Of a DNA stretch of 64,000 bases, positions 34,293 to 44,980 are shown one piece after another. Location of the stretch: positions 1,054,001-1,118,000 of the forward strand of contig OZ242367.1 in the NCBI GenBank assembly GCA_965209015.1, in the 5' to 3' direction. Source of the stretch: Bin80 sp965209015. Its GTDB lineage: Bacteria > Bacteroidota > Rhodothermia > Rhodothermales > Bin80. The number at the start of each line of letters is the position of its first letter. Position 1 is the first letter of the stretch. The notes beneath the pieces were generated by a model that was not told the origin of the DNA, did not search any database, and worked only from the letters and a program-made list of their open reading frames with translations. The translations under genes were made by a program, and so were the position numbers.

Positions 34293-37057
34293 TAGAAACG
34301 ATAGTTGAGACCAATACTGATTTTTCGGGGTGCGCCAAAGTTTTCTTGGCGATAGTAAAATTCGTCTAAACTATTCAGTCCTCCCACTTGTGCGCCCGTC
34401 CGCCGAAATAACTCTAAGGTCACCGATTCGTCCGCACGACCAGTATCTTCGTACACACCCACTTCCTGAACCGCGTCAAAGAGGTTTTGGGCTTGCAGGA
34501 ATAACTGGAGATTGGGCCGAATCCCTGGAATCCGATAGTACATGCGTAGATCTGTTCCAAAGATGAGAGGTTTTGTTGCATTATTCTTTTTTACAGAGCG
34601 GATAAACTCTCGCACCGTCGTGTAAGGTGTACCGCTTTGTAGACGATTGATTACGGTGAGGGACAAGCCATTGAAGGGCTCAAAAGTGATCGTATTGTTC
34701 AGTACATGTCTTCGATCCCAGTCCAGTCTCACTAAGGAGAGAATTTCGTCCAATCCAGCCTGTTGACGACCAAAAGCTTCTCCAGGGCTCGACGAGGTTC
34801 CTTCTGCAAACTGCAATGTATAATCAATCGTCCAACTTAGCCTCCCACCAGATCGCTGAAAAAGAGATAATGTAAGGCCTCGAATCGTCCCGTAATCCCG
34901 ATTAATCCAGCGGATAACAAAATCCCCCTGGGGAGTACGGGAGATTTCCTGCCCAGTCAAATTACGCACATCCTTAGAAAAGACGGTGATTTCCATTCCA
35001 AGACGATCGGTGAACCCCTGTTGTAAACCGACCTCAAAGGAAAGAGTGCGTTCAGGGTTGATTCCAGGATTTCCAAATGAGTTTGACAATGAAGCAGGAT
35101 TGATCTCGTACTCAGGATTCGTATAAAGTAGTCCAAAGGATGGGATCTGGAAGAACAGCCCCGCGGAAAATCGCATGACACCAGTTTCCGAGATGGGAAA
35201 AGCTACACCAAGACGAGGACTCAGCTGCATATCAATTTTTGCAGATTCCCGGTTTGAGATAGTACTTTCAGGATTGTTCGGATTAGGAATCTCTTCAAGT
35301 TGGCCTTGGCCCCAGTCAATCGGGGTCAGATAGTCAGGATCGAAGTAATCAAAACGTAATCCAGCATTGACAATGAGCCCAGTAAACTCCATTTTATCTT
35401 GGATATAGGCGGACACCTCAACAGGTTTTGCCTGCAGTCGATTATCAGAAAACTGATCAGGAGAGGGTTGAGGTAGGTTTCCTGTCCTAAATGAACGCTC
35501 AATTCCAAAATCTCGGTTGTCGAGAGTATGAAAGCGGGTTTGTATACCAACTTTCATCAAATGGACACGATCTAACTGATGAGAATAATCGGCAACAATA
35601 GTGTGAGTTGCTGTGAGTTGGTCGCTATTAAATAGGTCATTGCCCGCAACGGCGAATGCATTTGCTCCCTGCAAAAAGCCAAAATCACTACTCACATGGC
35701 GTTCATCAAAGGGAGACTCGTATAGGTATACATCTGTTTTGTCATGTAAGTAGCTGTAAGACAAATTGGCGAATGCGCTACTCCCGATCGTGTATCGGAG
35801 GCCGAGAATGTGCGTCTGGTTAAAAAAATGGACCGTATTAATTCCGTTCGGAGTGTATTTTCGGAAGTGATTGTAGGGTTGGAATGTACCAGATTGAAGA
35901 AATATATTGTAATCCAGATTCAGGCGAGATGTAATGGAATATCCAATGGTAGCGTTTACAGAAAGGCGATCCGTACGATTACGAGGGACAAAGTCACCGC
36001 TTCCTGAGGATTCAATAGTCCAGAAATCCCGAGATAAACCAGTATTCAGATTCTGAGATGAATCGGATGGGGCAAATAGATCACGTCCGATGAAGTGAGA
36101 GTTATCCTGGAGAAAGCGAACCGTAGCCTGAAGCCCAAGCCGATCACGAATTAGAGGTCCACCCAGGGACGCCTGCACATCCAGTAGATTGGGAAGACTG
36201 CCAGCATTCGCGTACGAAATCGTATCTGGAGCAAAATCTGAGAAAGATAGAGCAGGGCCAGCATCCGTTGTTCGACCGATAAACTCCAACTCTCTATTAC
36301 TTGCTAGAGCACCAGTATAGGCAAGGAGAGAGCCGCTCCATTGATCAGGTACGTCTTTAGTAACAATATTCACAACTCCACTAGTCGCCTGTCCGTATTC
36401 AGCGTTAAATACACCACTGATGACTTCCAGGCTGGCCACCATATTTTGCTCTATATCAAATGCGGCATCTTTGCTGAACGCATTGGTAATCGGGACACCA
36501 TTGACCAGGTAAGTGACTTCACCGGTTCGTCCTCCTCGAAAGTGTCCATCTACAACTCCAGCTTGTAGGTTGATCGCGTCCTGCACATTGGTAACGGGTA
36601 ATACCTCAAGTTGCTCGGCATCAATCACGGAGGTTGTCGTCGTGCGATCCAACTCTACAATGGGTCGTTCGGCTACGATCACAACCTCCTCACCTTCAAT
36701 CGTTTCCTCAGGCAGTTCAAAATTGACCGTGGATGTTTGATCTTGAACTACACGGAGATTTTGGACGCTCACCGTAGCAAAGCCGACAAAGGATGCCTGG
36801 AGAGTGTATGTTCCAGGGGGGACATTTAGAATGAAATAATATCCATCAACATCTGTCACCCCACCTATGGAGGTTCCAGAGATGACAACATTTACACCGG
36901 GTAGACCAAGTCCCGTTCCAGCTTCTAAGACTCTCCCTGCTACTTTTCCGGTGGGACCACTGGTGGGGTGGGCAGAAAGTCTGTCCGCCCCACCAGTGAG
37001 AAGAATAAATAGGAATACGAACAACCCAAAATATTTACGCTCCCAAGAAGTGTGCAT
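34292..37057 (-). CDS. TonB-dependent receptor with carboxypeptidase-like N-terminal domain
   Basis: 921 residues. Signal peptide, then a carboxypeptidase-regulatory-like domain at about 35-115 (GKVAGRVLEAGTGLGLPGVNVVI). Plug domain at about 135-235 (VIDAEQLEVLPVTNVQDAI ... GQATSGVVNIVTKD), then a 22-strand barrel ending in SIGLNYRF with a terminal Phe. Takes up a large ligand with energy from TonB. Its start overlaps the preceding stop by 1 bp and its stop overlaps the next start by 1 bp, so all three are co-translated. Substrate unknown. Confidence 0.92.
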   Translation of the reverse strand: MHTSWERKYFGLFVFLFILLTGGADRLSAHPTSGPTGKVAGRVLEAGTGLGLPGVNVVISGTSIGGVTDVDGYYFILNVPPGTYTLQASFVGFATVSVQNLRVVQDQTSTVNFELPEETIEGEEVVIVAERPIVELDRTTTTSVIDAEQLEVLPVTNVQDAINLQAGVVDGHFRGGRTGEVTYLVNGVPITNAFSKDAAFDIEQNMVASLEVISGVFNAEYGQATSGVVNIVTKDVPDQWSGSLLAYTGALASNRELEFIGRTTDAGPALSFSDFAPDTISYANAGSLPNLLDVQASLGGPLIRDRLGLQATVRFLQDNSHFIGRDLFAPSDSSQNLNTGLSRDFWTIESSGSGDFVPRNRTDRLSVNATIGYSITSRLNLDYNIFLQSGTFQPYNHFRKYTPNGINTVHFFNQTHILGLRYTIGSSAFANLSYSYLHDKTDVYLYESPFDERHVSSDFGFLQGANAFAVAGNDLFNSDQLTATHTIVADYSHQLDRVHLMKVGIQTRFHTLDNRDFGIERSFRTGNLPQPSPDQFSDNRLQAKPVEVSAYIQDKMEFTGLIVNAGLRFDYFDPDYLTPIDWGQGQLEEIPNPNNPESTISNRESAKIDMQLSPRLGVAFPISETGVMRFSAGLFFQIPSFGLLYTNPEYEINPASLSNSFGNPGINPERTLSFEVGLQQGFTDRLGMEITVFSKDVRNLTGQEISRTPQGDFVIRWINRDYGTIRGLTLSLFQRSGGRLSWTIDYTLQFAEGTSSSPGEAFGRQQAGLDEILSLVRLDWDRRHVLNNTITFEPFNGLSLTVINRLQSGTPYTTVREFIRSVKKNNATKPLIFGTDLRMYYRIPGIRPNLQLFLQAQNLFDAVQEVGVYEDTGRADESVTLELFRRTGAQVGGLNSLDEFYYRQENFGAPRKISIGLNYRF

Positions 37058-39624
37058 TACTTGATAAGGAGCATACGCCTCGCCATCATGACCGAAGATT
37101 CGGTTTCCATGCGATATAAATAAATGCCGGATGACAGTCCAGATGCATCAAATTGAACAGAGTGCCTACCTGCTCCATGAGGTACCTGATCCAGTAATGT
37201 AGCAACGGTTCGACCCATCGAATCGAAAATACGAAGGGTTATGGATTCAGATGCAGGAAGAGCAAATTGGATCAGAGTACTCGGATTGAAAGGATTCGGA
37301 TAATTCTGCTCCAATGAGATCTCCGTTGGTAGCTCTTGCGACTCCAGATTTGTTACCGTGAAATCGGATATGGTCACGGACAGTGTCCAAGTGAGGTCGT
37401 CGTATGCATCATCTGTACTTGTAGATGTATGTCTCAGCGTTACGGTATCATCATCCCGATCATCATCTATTGCCGCCATGACGATGACTGGCTGGCCCAT
37501 GTTCCAGTTCTCAGGTGTAAACGTCAAACCTGAGAATGCAGTATTCGGATCCTCATCATTATCAAGTGTCAGGTCACTCTCTTCTTGTCCCGTAATCGCT
37601 ACGGAAACGTCTGCAGAAGGTTGCGAGGAGAGCTTTATATAGTAGGTCCGACTTTCATTCTCACTTAGAGAAAGTTCGGTGATTGCCGATCCGCCGGAAG
37701 TCACAGAAAATTCAATACCAGAGTTTATAAGATCTTGAGCGTCTCTTCCAACGAATGCCACAGTGGCCCACTGCGCCGGCGTGTTCCACCACTGACCGTC
37801 AGCATTTGACTTGATGGACCACTGAATCTGGTTATCACGCGTTCCCTCGTCTGCGTCATTCAGAGCAAAATTGAAGGGAAAGTAGCCAATCTCAGAGCCG
37901 GAAGGGAATAATATGTTAGCATCCATCATTTCCGTATCTTGAATTTGATCCATAGGGATAAGTGAAAGCATTTTATATCCGATGACTTGGCTACCGTCCA
38001 TTAATTGGCCATAGATAGCGCCCCCCCCCACAGGTTCTGCATCAATACTCCATCCGACATAAACAGCCCCATCGGTTCCTTCCGTACTCCCATCTCCTTG
38101 GCCGAGGATACGGAACTGATAATCGGCAAATTCTCCACGTTCCATGTTTTCATGAGGGGAGCCGATGAAGATCCCACCACCATCTACCTCCCTGACGTCA
38201 TAGTTGCCCCAACCTAACTCAATGCTGTCATACATCCAACCATCACCAGGACTGCTATTCATGCTCTGTAGTGAGATCTGATCATCTGTGACCTCTACAT
38301 AGACATATAGTTCTGGAGGATCTACACTATATCCAGCCCACAGCTTGCCACTAATATCATCATCAGTAGTTTCACGACCAATATCCGCAAGCGAAAAATG
38401 CAGAGTATTTAGCTCAAAGGGCATCAACCCCTCTGGAAATCCATTCATCACATCCTCAAATGAATCACCAAATAGCAGATCAGCGAGGTGGTCAATCTCC
38501 CCGGATGTAAGCTCAGGAATATGAGGTTGAACAGGCAAATTTTCATTTGCAACGCCCGCCATGCTCATTGTAACATCTTTATTCTCATCACCAGTTTCAC
38601 TTAGAGTGGTCACCGCATAATAGAGTGTGACGGGAGCTAAACTGATATGTGGAACTTCAATCGAGTGCTCAAACGAAGTAACGTCGCTGTCAACCTGATC
38701 TCCTAAATTTACTCCTGGCGATGTTACATCCACAATCTCTTCCATGCTGTAGTAGATCTTATATCCACTAACACCTGAAACCTCTGCCCAAGACACCGTG
38801 TTTTGGTTACCAGTTGCCTCAACTGAAATCCCGCCGACCGGATCAGGGAGAACGGTAAACTGTGTAAGATCAAGATCTTCGGCCCCGATGTAGACATCAT
38901 CAATATAAATTGGTCCACCACCCTCATTATTATTGTCAAAGTGAATTCCTAAATTCTGGACATTAGTCCACTCAAATTCTCTCCATAGTTGTGGGTTCTC
39001 GGTGGTGTTGGGACCCATTTCATCGGCGACTCCGACCCCAAATCCTCCACTGGACCATCCTCCAGCATATTTCCAATGCATTGCCAACTCATCTAACTCA
39101 CCACCTGCTTTGGCATCCTCTAACTCAGCGTAGGTAGCGGGAGGAAGTGGAATCGAAACTTCATGCCATTCCCCATTGCGAATTTCTTCGGGGATGCGCC
39201 ATACCAGCCTGAATGGTATATCAGCTGAACCATCGTTGGCACCCTCTCCATCGGTCTTATCCTCTAACAGGATCTGAACTCTTGATTTTCCAGCATTCTC
39301 AGCGTCAACCCAGATTTTCATATGAAGAACATCCCCATCCATCCGGTTTTGTGAAAGATCTCTGCCTACATTAGAAGGAAAACGAAAAGCTCCGAATGCC
39401 CAATTCCCATGATTCCAGTTCAATACATTATCAGAAGGGTTGATAGGGCCTGGATCAGGATTGTCAAGAATATCCAAATCCAAATCTGGTATCTCGGGGT
39501 TAACCCCTTCAACAAAGAATACAAAGTCATCTCCAAGGGGAGGCCCTGCTTGTCCAAAGGTGTTGGTAGATCCAAAGAGCACCAGCGTGAAGAAGAAAAA
39601 AAAAGAAGTAAGTGTGTTTTTCAT
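37057..39624 (-). CDS. T9SS-sorted carbohydrate-binding-like surface protein
   Basis: 855 residues. Signal peptide MKNTLTSFFFFFTLVLFG...FGQ. Residues about 75-255 look like a beta-sandwich binding module (WNHGNWAFGAFRF ... IYIDDVYIGAEDL). FN3-like part at about 265-350. Residues about 425-640 resemble a CBM9-type module (LWAGYSVDPPELYVYVEVTDDQI ... DSIELGWGNYD). C-terminal T9SS sorting domain with NYPNPFNPST. A run of nine Gs in the coding strand (38021-38029) lies at about residue 532; the frame is intact here. It may bind or present the ligand of the TonB-dependent receptor that follows. Confidence 0.85.
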   Translation of the reverse strand: MKNTLTSFFFFFTLVLFGSTNTFGQAGPPLGDDFVFFVEGVNPEIPDLDLDILDNPDPGPINPSDNVLNWNHGNWAFGAFRFPSNVGRDLSQNRMDGDVLHMKIWVDAENAGKSRVQILLEDKTDGEGANDGSADIPFRLVWRIPEEIRNGEWHEVSIPLPPATYAELEDAKAGGELDELAMHWKYAGGWSSGGFGVGVADEMGPNTTENPQLWREFEWTNVQNLGIHFDNNNEGGGPIYIDDVYIGAEDLDLTQFTVLPDPVGGISVEATGNQNTVSWAEVSGVSGYKIYYSMEEIVDVTSPGVNLGDQVDSDVTSFEHSIEVPHISLAPVTLYYAVTTLSETGDENKDVTMSMAGVANENLPVQPHIPELTSGEIDHLADLLFGDSFEDVMNGFPEGLMPFELNTLHFSLADIGRETTDDDISGKLWAGYSVDPPELYVYVEVTDDQISLQSMNSSPGDGWMYDSIELGWGNYDVREVDGGGIFIGSPHENMERGEFADYQFRILGQGDGSTEGTDGAVYVGWSIDAEPVGGGAIYGQLMDGSQVIGYKMLSLIPMDQIQDTEMMDANILFPSGSEIGYFPFNFALNDADEGTRDNQIQWSIKSNADGQWWNTPAQWATVAFVGRDAQDLINSGIEFSVTSGGSAITELSLSENESRTYYIKLSSQPSADVSVAITGQEESDLTLDNDEDPNTAFSGLTFTPENWNMGQPVIVMAAIDDDRDDDTVTLRHTSTSTDDAYDDLTWTLSVTISDFTVTNLESQELPTEISLEQNYPNPFNPSTLIQFALPASESITLRIFDSMGRTVATLLDQVPHGAGRHSVQFDASGLSSGIYLYRMETESSVMMARRMLLIK

Positions 39625-39986
39625 GAAATTCTAATTTTTAGGGGTAATGAGAGCACTACGATCAGGGATAGCTAGTCAATTGAGGTGTAGGCAATAAAAA
39701 GATTTTCATAGAAATTGTCACAAAAAATTGAGTGGATGAAAACGCAACAACTATCTTTTCTAATAACGTTATCTATATGACTTCAGATTGAAAGCAAATC
39801 ATATCCACCTACATTTCAGTGTTGTGTTTACGAAATCAGGACATGATCTGGTATTTAGCATGGTCACGTTTCCAGAATGTTTAGATACATCGCTATTCAA
39901 CTATATAATCCATAAGGCAAATATGAAATACACCCCCTCCCTTTCAAGACATGGGAGGGGGCATTTTTCATGTGAACGAACCAGAA
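39625..39986. other. 362-bp intergenic region with terminator, upstream of five-gene unit
   Basis: Contains the terminator of susD (39933-39961). The remaining AT-rich ~300 bp must hold the promoter for the unit 39624-28614; I see no certain -33/-7 box. A plus-strand ORF at 39788 is chance. Confidence 0.5.
39933..39961 (-). terminator. terminator after susD
   Basis: 9-bp GC-rich stem CCCCCTCCC / GGGAGGGGG with an 11-nt loop, 26 bp beyond the SusD stop; T-rich on either side, so it may work in both directions. Confidence 0.7.
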
Positions 39987-41684
39987 CTAATAACCAGGAT
40001 TCTGTATCAAGTTTGGGTTGGTCTGAATCTGGCTCTGCGGGATTGGGCCTACATTTAGATGAGAACTGGACATTTCCTTGTACCGCCAGGGATCATTGAA
40101 TCTTGTCTCACCACCAGCAACACCGGCGAACCGAATCAGATCCTGCCGACGAGTCTGCTCAAAGAATAACTCTCTGGCCCGCTCAGCCAAAAGCCGATCA
40201 ACCGTCAGATTATCAAATGGATCAACACCTGCGCGAGCACGAACTTGATTGACTAATGCTAAAGCTTCCCCACTGGCTGGGTTTTGACGCCAGAGGATTT
40301 CAGCTTTGAGGAGCAGAACATCGGCGTACCGGAAGATGACAAAGTCGTTACTCATCTCGCTACCAATACCTGGTTCAAACTCATACTTACCAATCCGAGC
40401 ACCACACTGGCGACATACCATGCTTCCGTATACCCTTAGGCTTTCCGCAACACTGATTTGTGCATCAATGATTGAGGGGATGAATGAGAGTGGCTCACCA
40501 TTCTTATCATACTCGCTGAAAACACCAGAGTCCATCACACGTGCACCACCAGCGGTATACTGAGGGCCAACCAGAAAATTACTCAACCGGTCATCCATTG
40601 TGCCCATTACACGCTCTAGTCCTGCATCATCACTGGTTGGGAGAACTCCCCATACTTCTTCTTGGGGGCCTGGATTTTGCACGGGGTCAATCACAGACTC
40701 ATAAATCTTCTGGGTGGCGCTCCATCCATTCCAAGGTTGATTCTGGAAGTTATAGGTGTTCTGACTACCATAGTGCAATGTCATCTGGTGCAGGTTGAAT
40801 CCTGAACGAAATACTTTATCATAGGGAACAACAAAGATGTTTTCGGGCGATCCTTCATTTTGTATAGCGAAATTTGAGCTGTAGTTCGGAGCTAAGCTGA
40901 ATGCCCCTGAATTAATGATTCCATCCAGATAAGTCATTGCATCATTCCACCGCGCAGTCCCAGTATAGACTTCTGCATTCATATACAGCTTTGCCAGTGT
41001 CATGTGAGTGACAAAGGTATTCATCCGACCATAAGTGCCTCGCACATCAGCACTCAAGTTAGGTAGGTTGTCCAGAAGTTCTCTCTCAACAAATTCGAAT
41101 ACCATACGCCGTCCCTCGGCAAAGTTGGAGGACGGTTGAGAAGGCTGCTCCGGTGCATCAATGAAGCTAGTTACAATCGGAACATTCCCAAAAGCATCCA
41201 AGAGCCAAAAATAATAGAATGCTCGGAGCGCTTTGAGTTCAGATACAAACGGAATAACTAAATCGGCATTCGCGGTGCCTTCATCCAGTGCACTTTCAAA
41301 CTGGAAGATGAGCCGGTTTGCATTGTTGACACCTCCAAAGTAATTATTCCAGAATCCCTCAAATGTGGACTCGGTGGGAGTCCATGTATGTGTATGTAAG
41401 CGGTACCAGAATCCTCCGTCAGACCAGTCCTGTCCTCTCGTGGGGACGATGATTTCGTCGGTGGTCACTTGATTCACTTGGGCAGGGGGACCGTTTCCTC
41501 CAGCTCCACCAAGGTTACTGTAGGCATCTCCCATCGCAGAAATGAATTGCTGGTCATTCTGGAAAAAGTCCGCAGGTTGAACCTGATCATCAATGGGCTC
41601 CGATAGGTCCGTGCATGCCGCGGCAAAAAGCAACATGCCCACTGCAAGGACCAACGAGCGAAGAAATGTAAGTGTTTTTTTCAT
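39987..41684 (-). CDS. susD: SusD/RagB-family nutrient-binding lipoprotein
   Basis: 565 residues. Lipobox AAAC at about 21-24 (MLLFAAACTDLSEP). SusD-like pattern: helical TPR-type regions (FISAMGDAYSNLGG; ELKALRAFYYFWLLDAFGNVPIV) and the C-terminal NQVRARAGVDPF...LLAERARELFFE block. Surface lid that hands an oligomeric ligand to the SusC partner, which ends 30 bp upstream. Sugars or peptides are possible substrates. Confidence 0.93.
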   Translation of the reverse strand: MKKTLTFLRSLVLAVGMLLFAAACTDLSEPIDDQVQPADFFQNDQQFISAMGDAYSNLGGAGGNGPPAQVNQVTTDEIIVPTRGQDWSDGGFWYRLHTHTWTPTESTFEGFWNNYFGGVNNANRLIFQFESALDEGTANADLVIPFVSELKALRAFYYFWLLDAFGNVPIVTSFIDAPEQPSQPSSNFAEGRRMVFEFVERELLDNLPNLSADVRGTYGRMNTFVTHMTLAKLYMNAEVYTGTARWNDAMTYLDGIINSGAFSLAPNYSSNFAIQNEGSPENIFVVPYDKVFRSGFNLHQMTLHYGSQNTYNFQNQPWNGWSATQKIYESVIDPVQNPGPQEEVWGVLPTSDDAGLERVMGTMDDRLSNFLVGPQYTAGGARVMDSGVFSEYDKNGEPLSFIPSIIDAQISVAESLRVYGSMVCRQCGARIGKYEFEPGIGSEMSNDFVIFRYADVLLLKAEILWRQNPASGEALALVNQVRARAGVDPFDNLTVDRLLAERARELFFEQTRRQDLIRFAGVAGGETRFNDPWRYKEMSSSHLNVGPIPQSQIQTNPNLIQNPGY

Positions 41685-41714
41685 GATTACCTATATCCGT
41701 GTGTTGGTCTATTA

Positions 41715-44700
41715 TTACAAGTTAATGTTCACGCCGAACGTGACGGAACGAGTGGTAAAGAAGTCAAGACGACGTTCAATGCCAGGACCAAGAGGTCCGA
41801 CCGTCTGCCCCTGCTCAGACTGCCCAAGATTACGATCCACATAACGCACTTGTGGATTAAGACCAGTATAGCCGGTAACCGTGAGCAGGTTATTGCCTGA
41901 CAGATACAAACGAACCCTTCGCAATGGAGAGTTCATCATCATTGAACTGGGAAGGGTGTAACCAATGGAGACATTATTCAGACGAATGTAATCTCCATTC
42001 TCCACATGGTAACTAGACCAGCGTGGATCGTCATTCAATTCGGCTAATTCAAAGGCATCCTGCAACACATTGTAAGATGTGATTTGTTTTGGTACAGAGT
42101 AGAAAGTGCTAAACATGTTCGCGATCTGATGGCCAAAGACTCCTTCTAAGAAGAAACTCACATCAAAATTCCCGAAGGACATACTGTTGGTCCACCCTAA
42201 CTGGATGTCAGGAAGTCCATTCCCCAGGATATTCCCGTCGTCTCCGAGAATATCCAGGGCTTCGTATTCTTTTTCGGTCCCATCAGCTGCGTGGAAGAGC
42301 CACTTGCCATTATCTCCAATTCTTGAGAACCGAGGTCCCCACAATTGGCCAATGGGTTCGCCCTCCTTGATTCGAATCATCTGGACATTATTAAGTCCAG
42401 GTGCTCCAGGTTCAGCCAAGAATTGGACATCCTCCGTCAGATACTGATCCAGCATGGTCTCTGAATAGAGAGAGGCAATGAGTCCCATATCCCATGAAAA
42501 ATCTCCAGGAGCATTCGCCTGAGAGATATCGTAATCCAACGAAAACTCAATCCCGCTTTGAGAAAGCTCACCAACATTACTCCATGTTGTTGGGAAGAGG
42601 TTCGGCGGGACCGGAACAGCGATCTCAAAGAGGAGGTCACTAGTCGTTGACTGGTAGGCATCTATACGCCCACTGAGGCGATTGTCCAAAGCAACAAAGT
42701 CTAAACCAAGATTAATCTCGGTCTTCTCCTCCCACTTTAAGTTCGGATTGGGGTTACTGACTGGACTAAAGCTCTGGATATACTGACCATTCACAAAGAA
42801 ACTGCCTGCAGGTCCTAGCCTTGAAAGGGATAGACCACTAATCGGTGCATCCTGACCTGTTTTACCAATACTGGCACGCAGGCGAAGTTCACTAAATGCA
42901 GGAAATTCCAGAAGGTTGGCCAGTTCAACACCGACGCCAGCCGACCAAAAGAGCCCCCATTTGTTATCTACACCAAATCGAGAGGAGCCCTCACGACGTG
43001 CACTGGCATTGACAAAGAAGATTCCGTCATAGTTCACATTGACGCGACCGAAAAATCCGATCAAACGATTGGTATTCCGATAACTTCCGACACTGGCCTC
43101 GCCCTGATTGAAGTCCTGAGCAAACGAGAAGTTATTGTAGGAAACATTATCCGCGACAAAGTCACCGCCCCCAGCATCAAATCCTTCATTGACGAAATCG
43201 TTAAACGAATATCCTGCAATGAATTCAAGTGCGGCAGTGGGGGAAACGTCCCCAGCATAGTGAAGAGTGGTCTCAAAAAGCTCACTCTCCAGGTCTGAAT
43301 AATATTGCTCAGCACGACCAGGGCCAAGTGCAGCGGCCGTAGCTCCTCCACCAACCTTGTGTGTACGCCCGAAGAAATTTCTTGCAACGATATCGTTATT
43401 CTGATAAGAATACTGGGCAGCAAAGGATAATCCTGGCAAGAGGCTGGCTAGGTCATATTCGCCTTTGAAGAAACCAGAGAACAGCTTGTTTTCACCAAGT
43501 CGACTGCCCTCTTCAATGATCGCAACAGGGTTAAAGTAATTGAACAGTGGTTGTTCAAAGTACCCACCCGTATTTTCGAACCCTTCGGCAGATACTGGGG
43601 CCGTGGGGTTCATGACGCCAGAAAATTTGAAGGCATCGGCAAAACCAAAGTTCTGATCCTTTTTGGTCGCCGCCAACTGGACGGTGATCTCTAACTTGCG
43701 ATCTAATGTCCACTGCGTGAAATTGAGACGTCCTCCAATCTCTTGGAATCCGGTGTAGCGTTGAATCCCATTCCGATCACGGAAATTTCCTGAGACCCGA
43801 TAAACTGAGTTTTCGCTCCCTCCACTGAGGGCAAGCGAGTGAACCATACTAGCGCCCTGCTGAGTAACCTCCTCAAACCAGTCCGTATCGTGACCTAAAT
43901 CCGGCGCAGAAAAACCTGTTTGCTGAGATAATTGCCGAAATTCATCCCCAGAAAGGACATCCAAACGGTTTTCAATTCCCTCAACTGTGTAGTAGGCATT
44001 ATAGTCCACAGCTACACCCTGACGGGCTTCACCACCTTTGGTTGTGATCAAAATCACTCCAGCGGATCCACGAGTGCCATAGATAGCCGCAGCAGAAGCG
44101 TCCTTAAGAACGTCAACCGATTCGATGTCGGATGGATCAAGACTTTCAATACTACCACCTACAACACCATCAATAACGACCAGAGGGGACTGATTAGCTC
44201 CAAAAGAGGAAATACCCCGCAATCGAACATCTGGCGTATCATTCGGGTTGCCACTGCGCGTAGTAATTTGCAGTCCGGCAACCTTACCTTGGATCATCTC
44301 TTCAACTGAGTTAATATTTCCACTCAGGAAGTCACCTTCTCCAAGATTGGATACTGAACCGGTAATAGACCGTCGTTCTTGGGATCCGTAGCCTGTGACG
44401 ACAAGCTCTTCTCCAATCTCAAACACGGTTTCAACCATGTCAACGTCAATAGATTCTCTGCCATCAATACCGATTTCCTGTGTATCAAACCCGATGAATG
44501 AAAAAATCAGAGTATCCTGAAGGGATGGAACCATGAGGCGGTACTCTCCATCTATATTGGATGTGGTCCCATCTGAGGTCCCTTTGATGACAATATTAAC
44601 GCCTGGTAGCGGTTCCGAAGATAGAGCGTCTCGAACTGTACCCTGCACTTGATTTTGAGCGGTAGCGCTTCCAGTGATAAAACCAAAAAGCACCACCAAT

Positions 44701-44726
44701 GGGAAAAGTAGTAGATTTTTCTTCAT
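41715..44726 (-). CDS. susC: SusC/RagA-family TonB-linked outer-membrane transporter
   Basis: 1003 residues. Signal peptide to ...GSATAQ. Carboxypeptidase-like domain (VQGTVRDALSSEPLPGVNIVIKG), the linker EELVVTGYGSQERRSITGSV, the plug with LVVIDGVVGGSIESLDPSDIESVDVLKDASA (shown here as the family hallmark of SusC) and a long barrel ending TFGVNINL. Forms the pedal-bin complex with SusD. A 254-bp non-coding region precedes it, likely with its promoter; no adjacent SARP, sigma or anti-sigma regulator is seen. Confidence 0.93.
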   Translation of the reverse strand: MKKNLLLFPLVVLFGFITGSATAQNQVQGTVRDALSSEPLPGVNIVIKGTSDGTTSNIDGEYRLMVPSLQDTLIFSFIGFDTQEIGIDGRESIDVDMVETVFEIGEELVVTGYGSQERRSITGSVSNLGEGDFLSGNINSVEEMIQGKVAGLQITTRSGNPNDTPDVRLRGISSFGANQSPLVVIDGVVGGSIESLDPSDIESVDVLKDASAAAIYGTRGSAGVILITTKGGEARQGVAVDYNAYYTVEGIENRLDVLSGDEFRQLSQQTGFSAPDLGHDTDWFEEVTQQGASMVHSLALSGGSENSVYRVSGNFRDRNGIQRYTGFQEIGGRLNFTQWTLDRKLEITVQLAATKKDQNFGFADAFKFSGVMNPTAPVSAEGFENTGGYFEQPLFNYFNPVAIIEEGSRLGENKLFSGFFKGEYDLASLLPGLSFAAQYSYQNNDIVARNFFGRTHKVGGGATAAALGPGRAEQYYSDLESELFETTLHYAGDVSPTAALEFIAGYSFNDFVNEGFDAGGGDFVADNVSYNNFSFAQDFNQGEASVGSYRNTNRLIGFFGRVNVNYDGIFFVNASARREGSSRFGVDNKWGLFWSAGVGVELANLLEFPAFSELRLRASIGKTGQDAPISGLSLSRLGPAGSFFVNGQYIQSFSPVSNPNPNLKWEEKTEINLGLDFVALDNRLSGRIDAYQSTTSDLLFEIAVPVPPNLFPTTWSNVGELSQSGIEFSLDYDISQANAPGDFSWDMGLIASLYSETMLDQYLTEDVQFLAEPGAPGLNNVQMIRIKEGEPIGQLWGPRFSRIGDNGKWLFHAADGTEKEYEALDILGDDGNILGNGLPDIQLGWTNSMSFGNFDVSFFLEGVFGHQIANMFSTFYSVPKQITSYNVLQDAFELAELNDDPRWSSYHVENGDYIRLNNVSIGYTLPSSMMMNSPLRRVRLYLSGNNLLTVTGYTGLNPQVRYVDRNLGQSEQGQTVGPLGPGIERRLDFFTTRSVTFGVNINL

Positions 44727-44980
44727 GATGTGAGAATGTTTGCAGATATTTTAAAGAAAAAGCGATGATTATACGACAATAATATAAGAAATCTCCATTA
44801 TTTTCATAATAACACAGGAACCTTGATCTCTGAGAGTAAAGTCTGCTACCGCGGAAATGAGGAGTTTATGACCGTGAGCATGTGAATCAACTTAGCCCTT
44901 GACTGTTTCATTCTATATTTTAAGATCCGCACAAGAAGATGAGTCCTATGAATTATCGGGAAAGCTGAATACAGATTACC

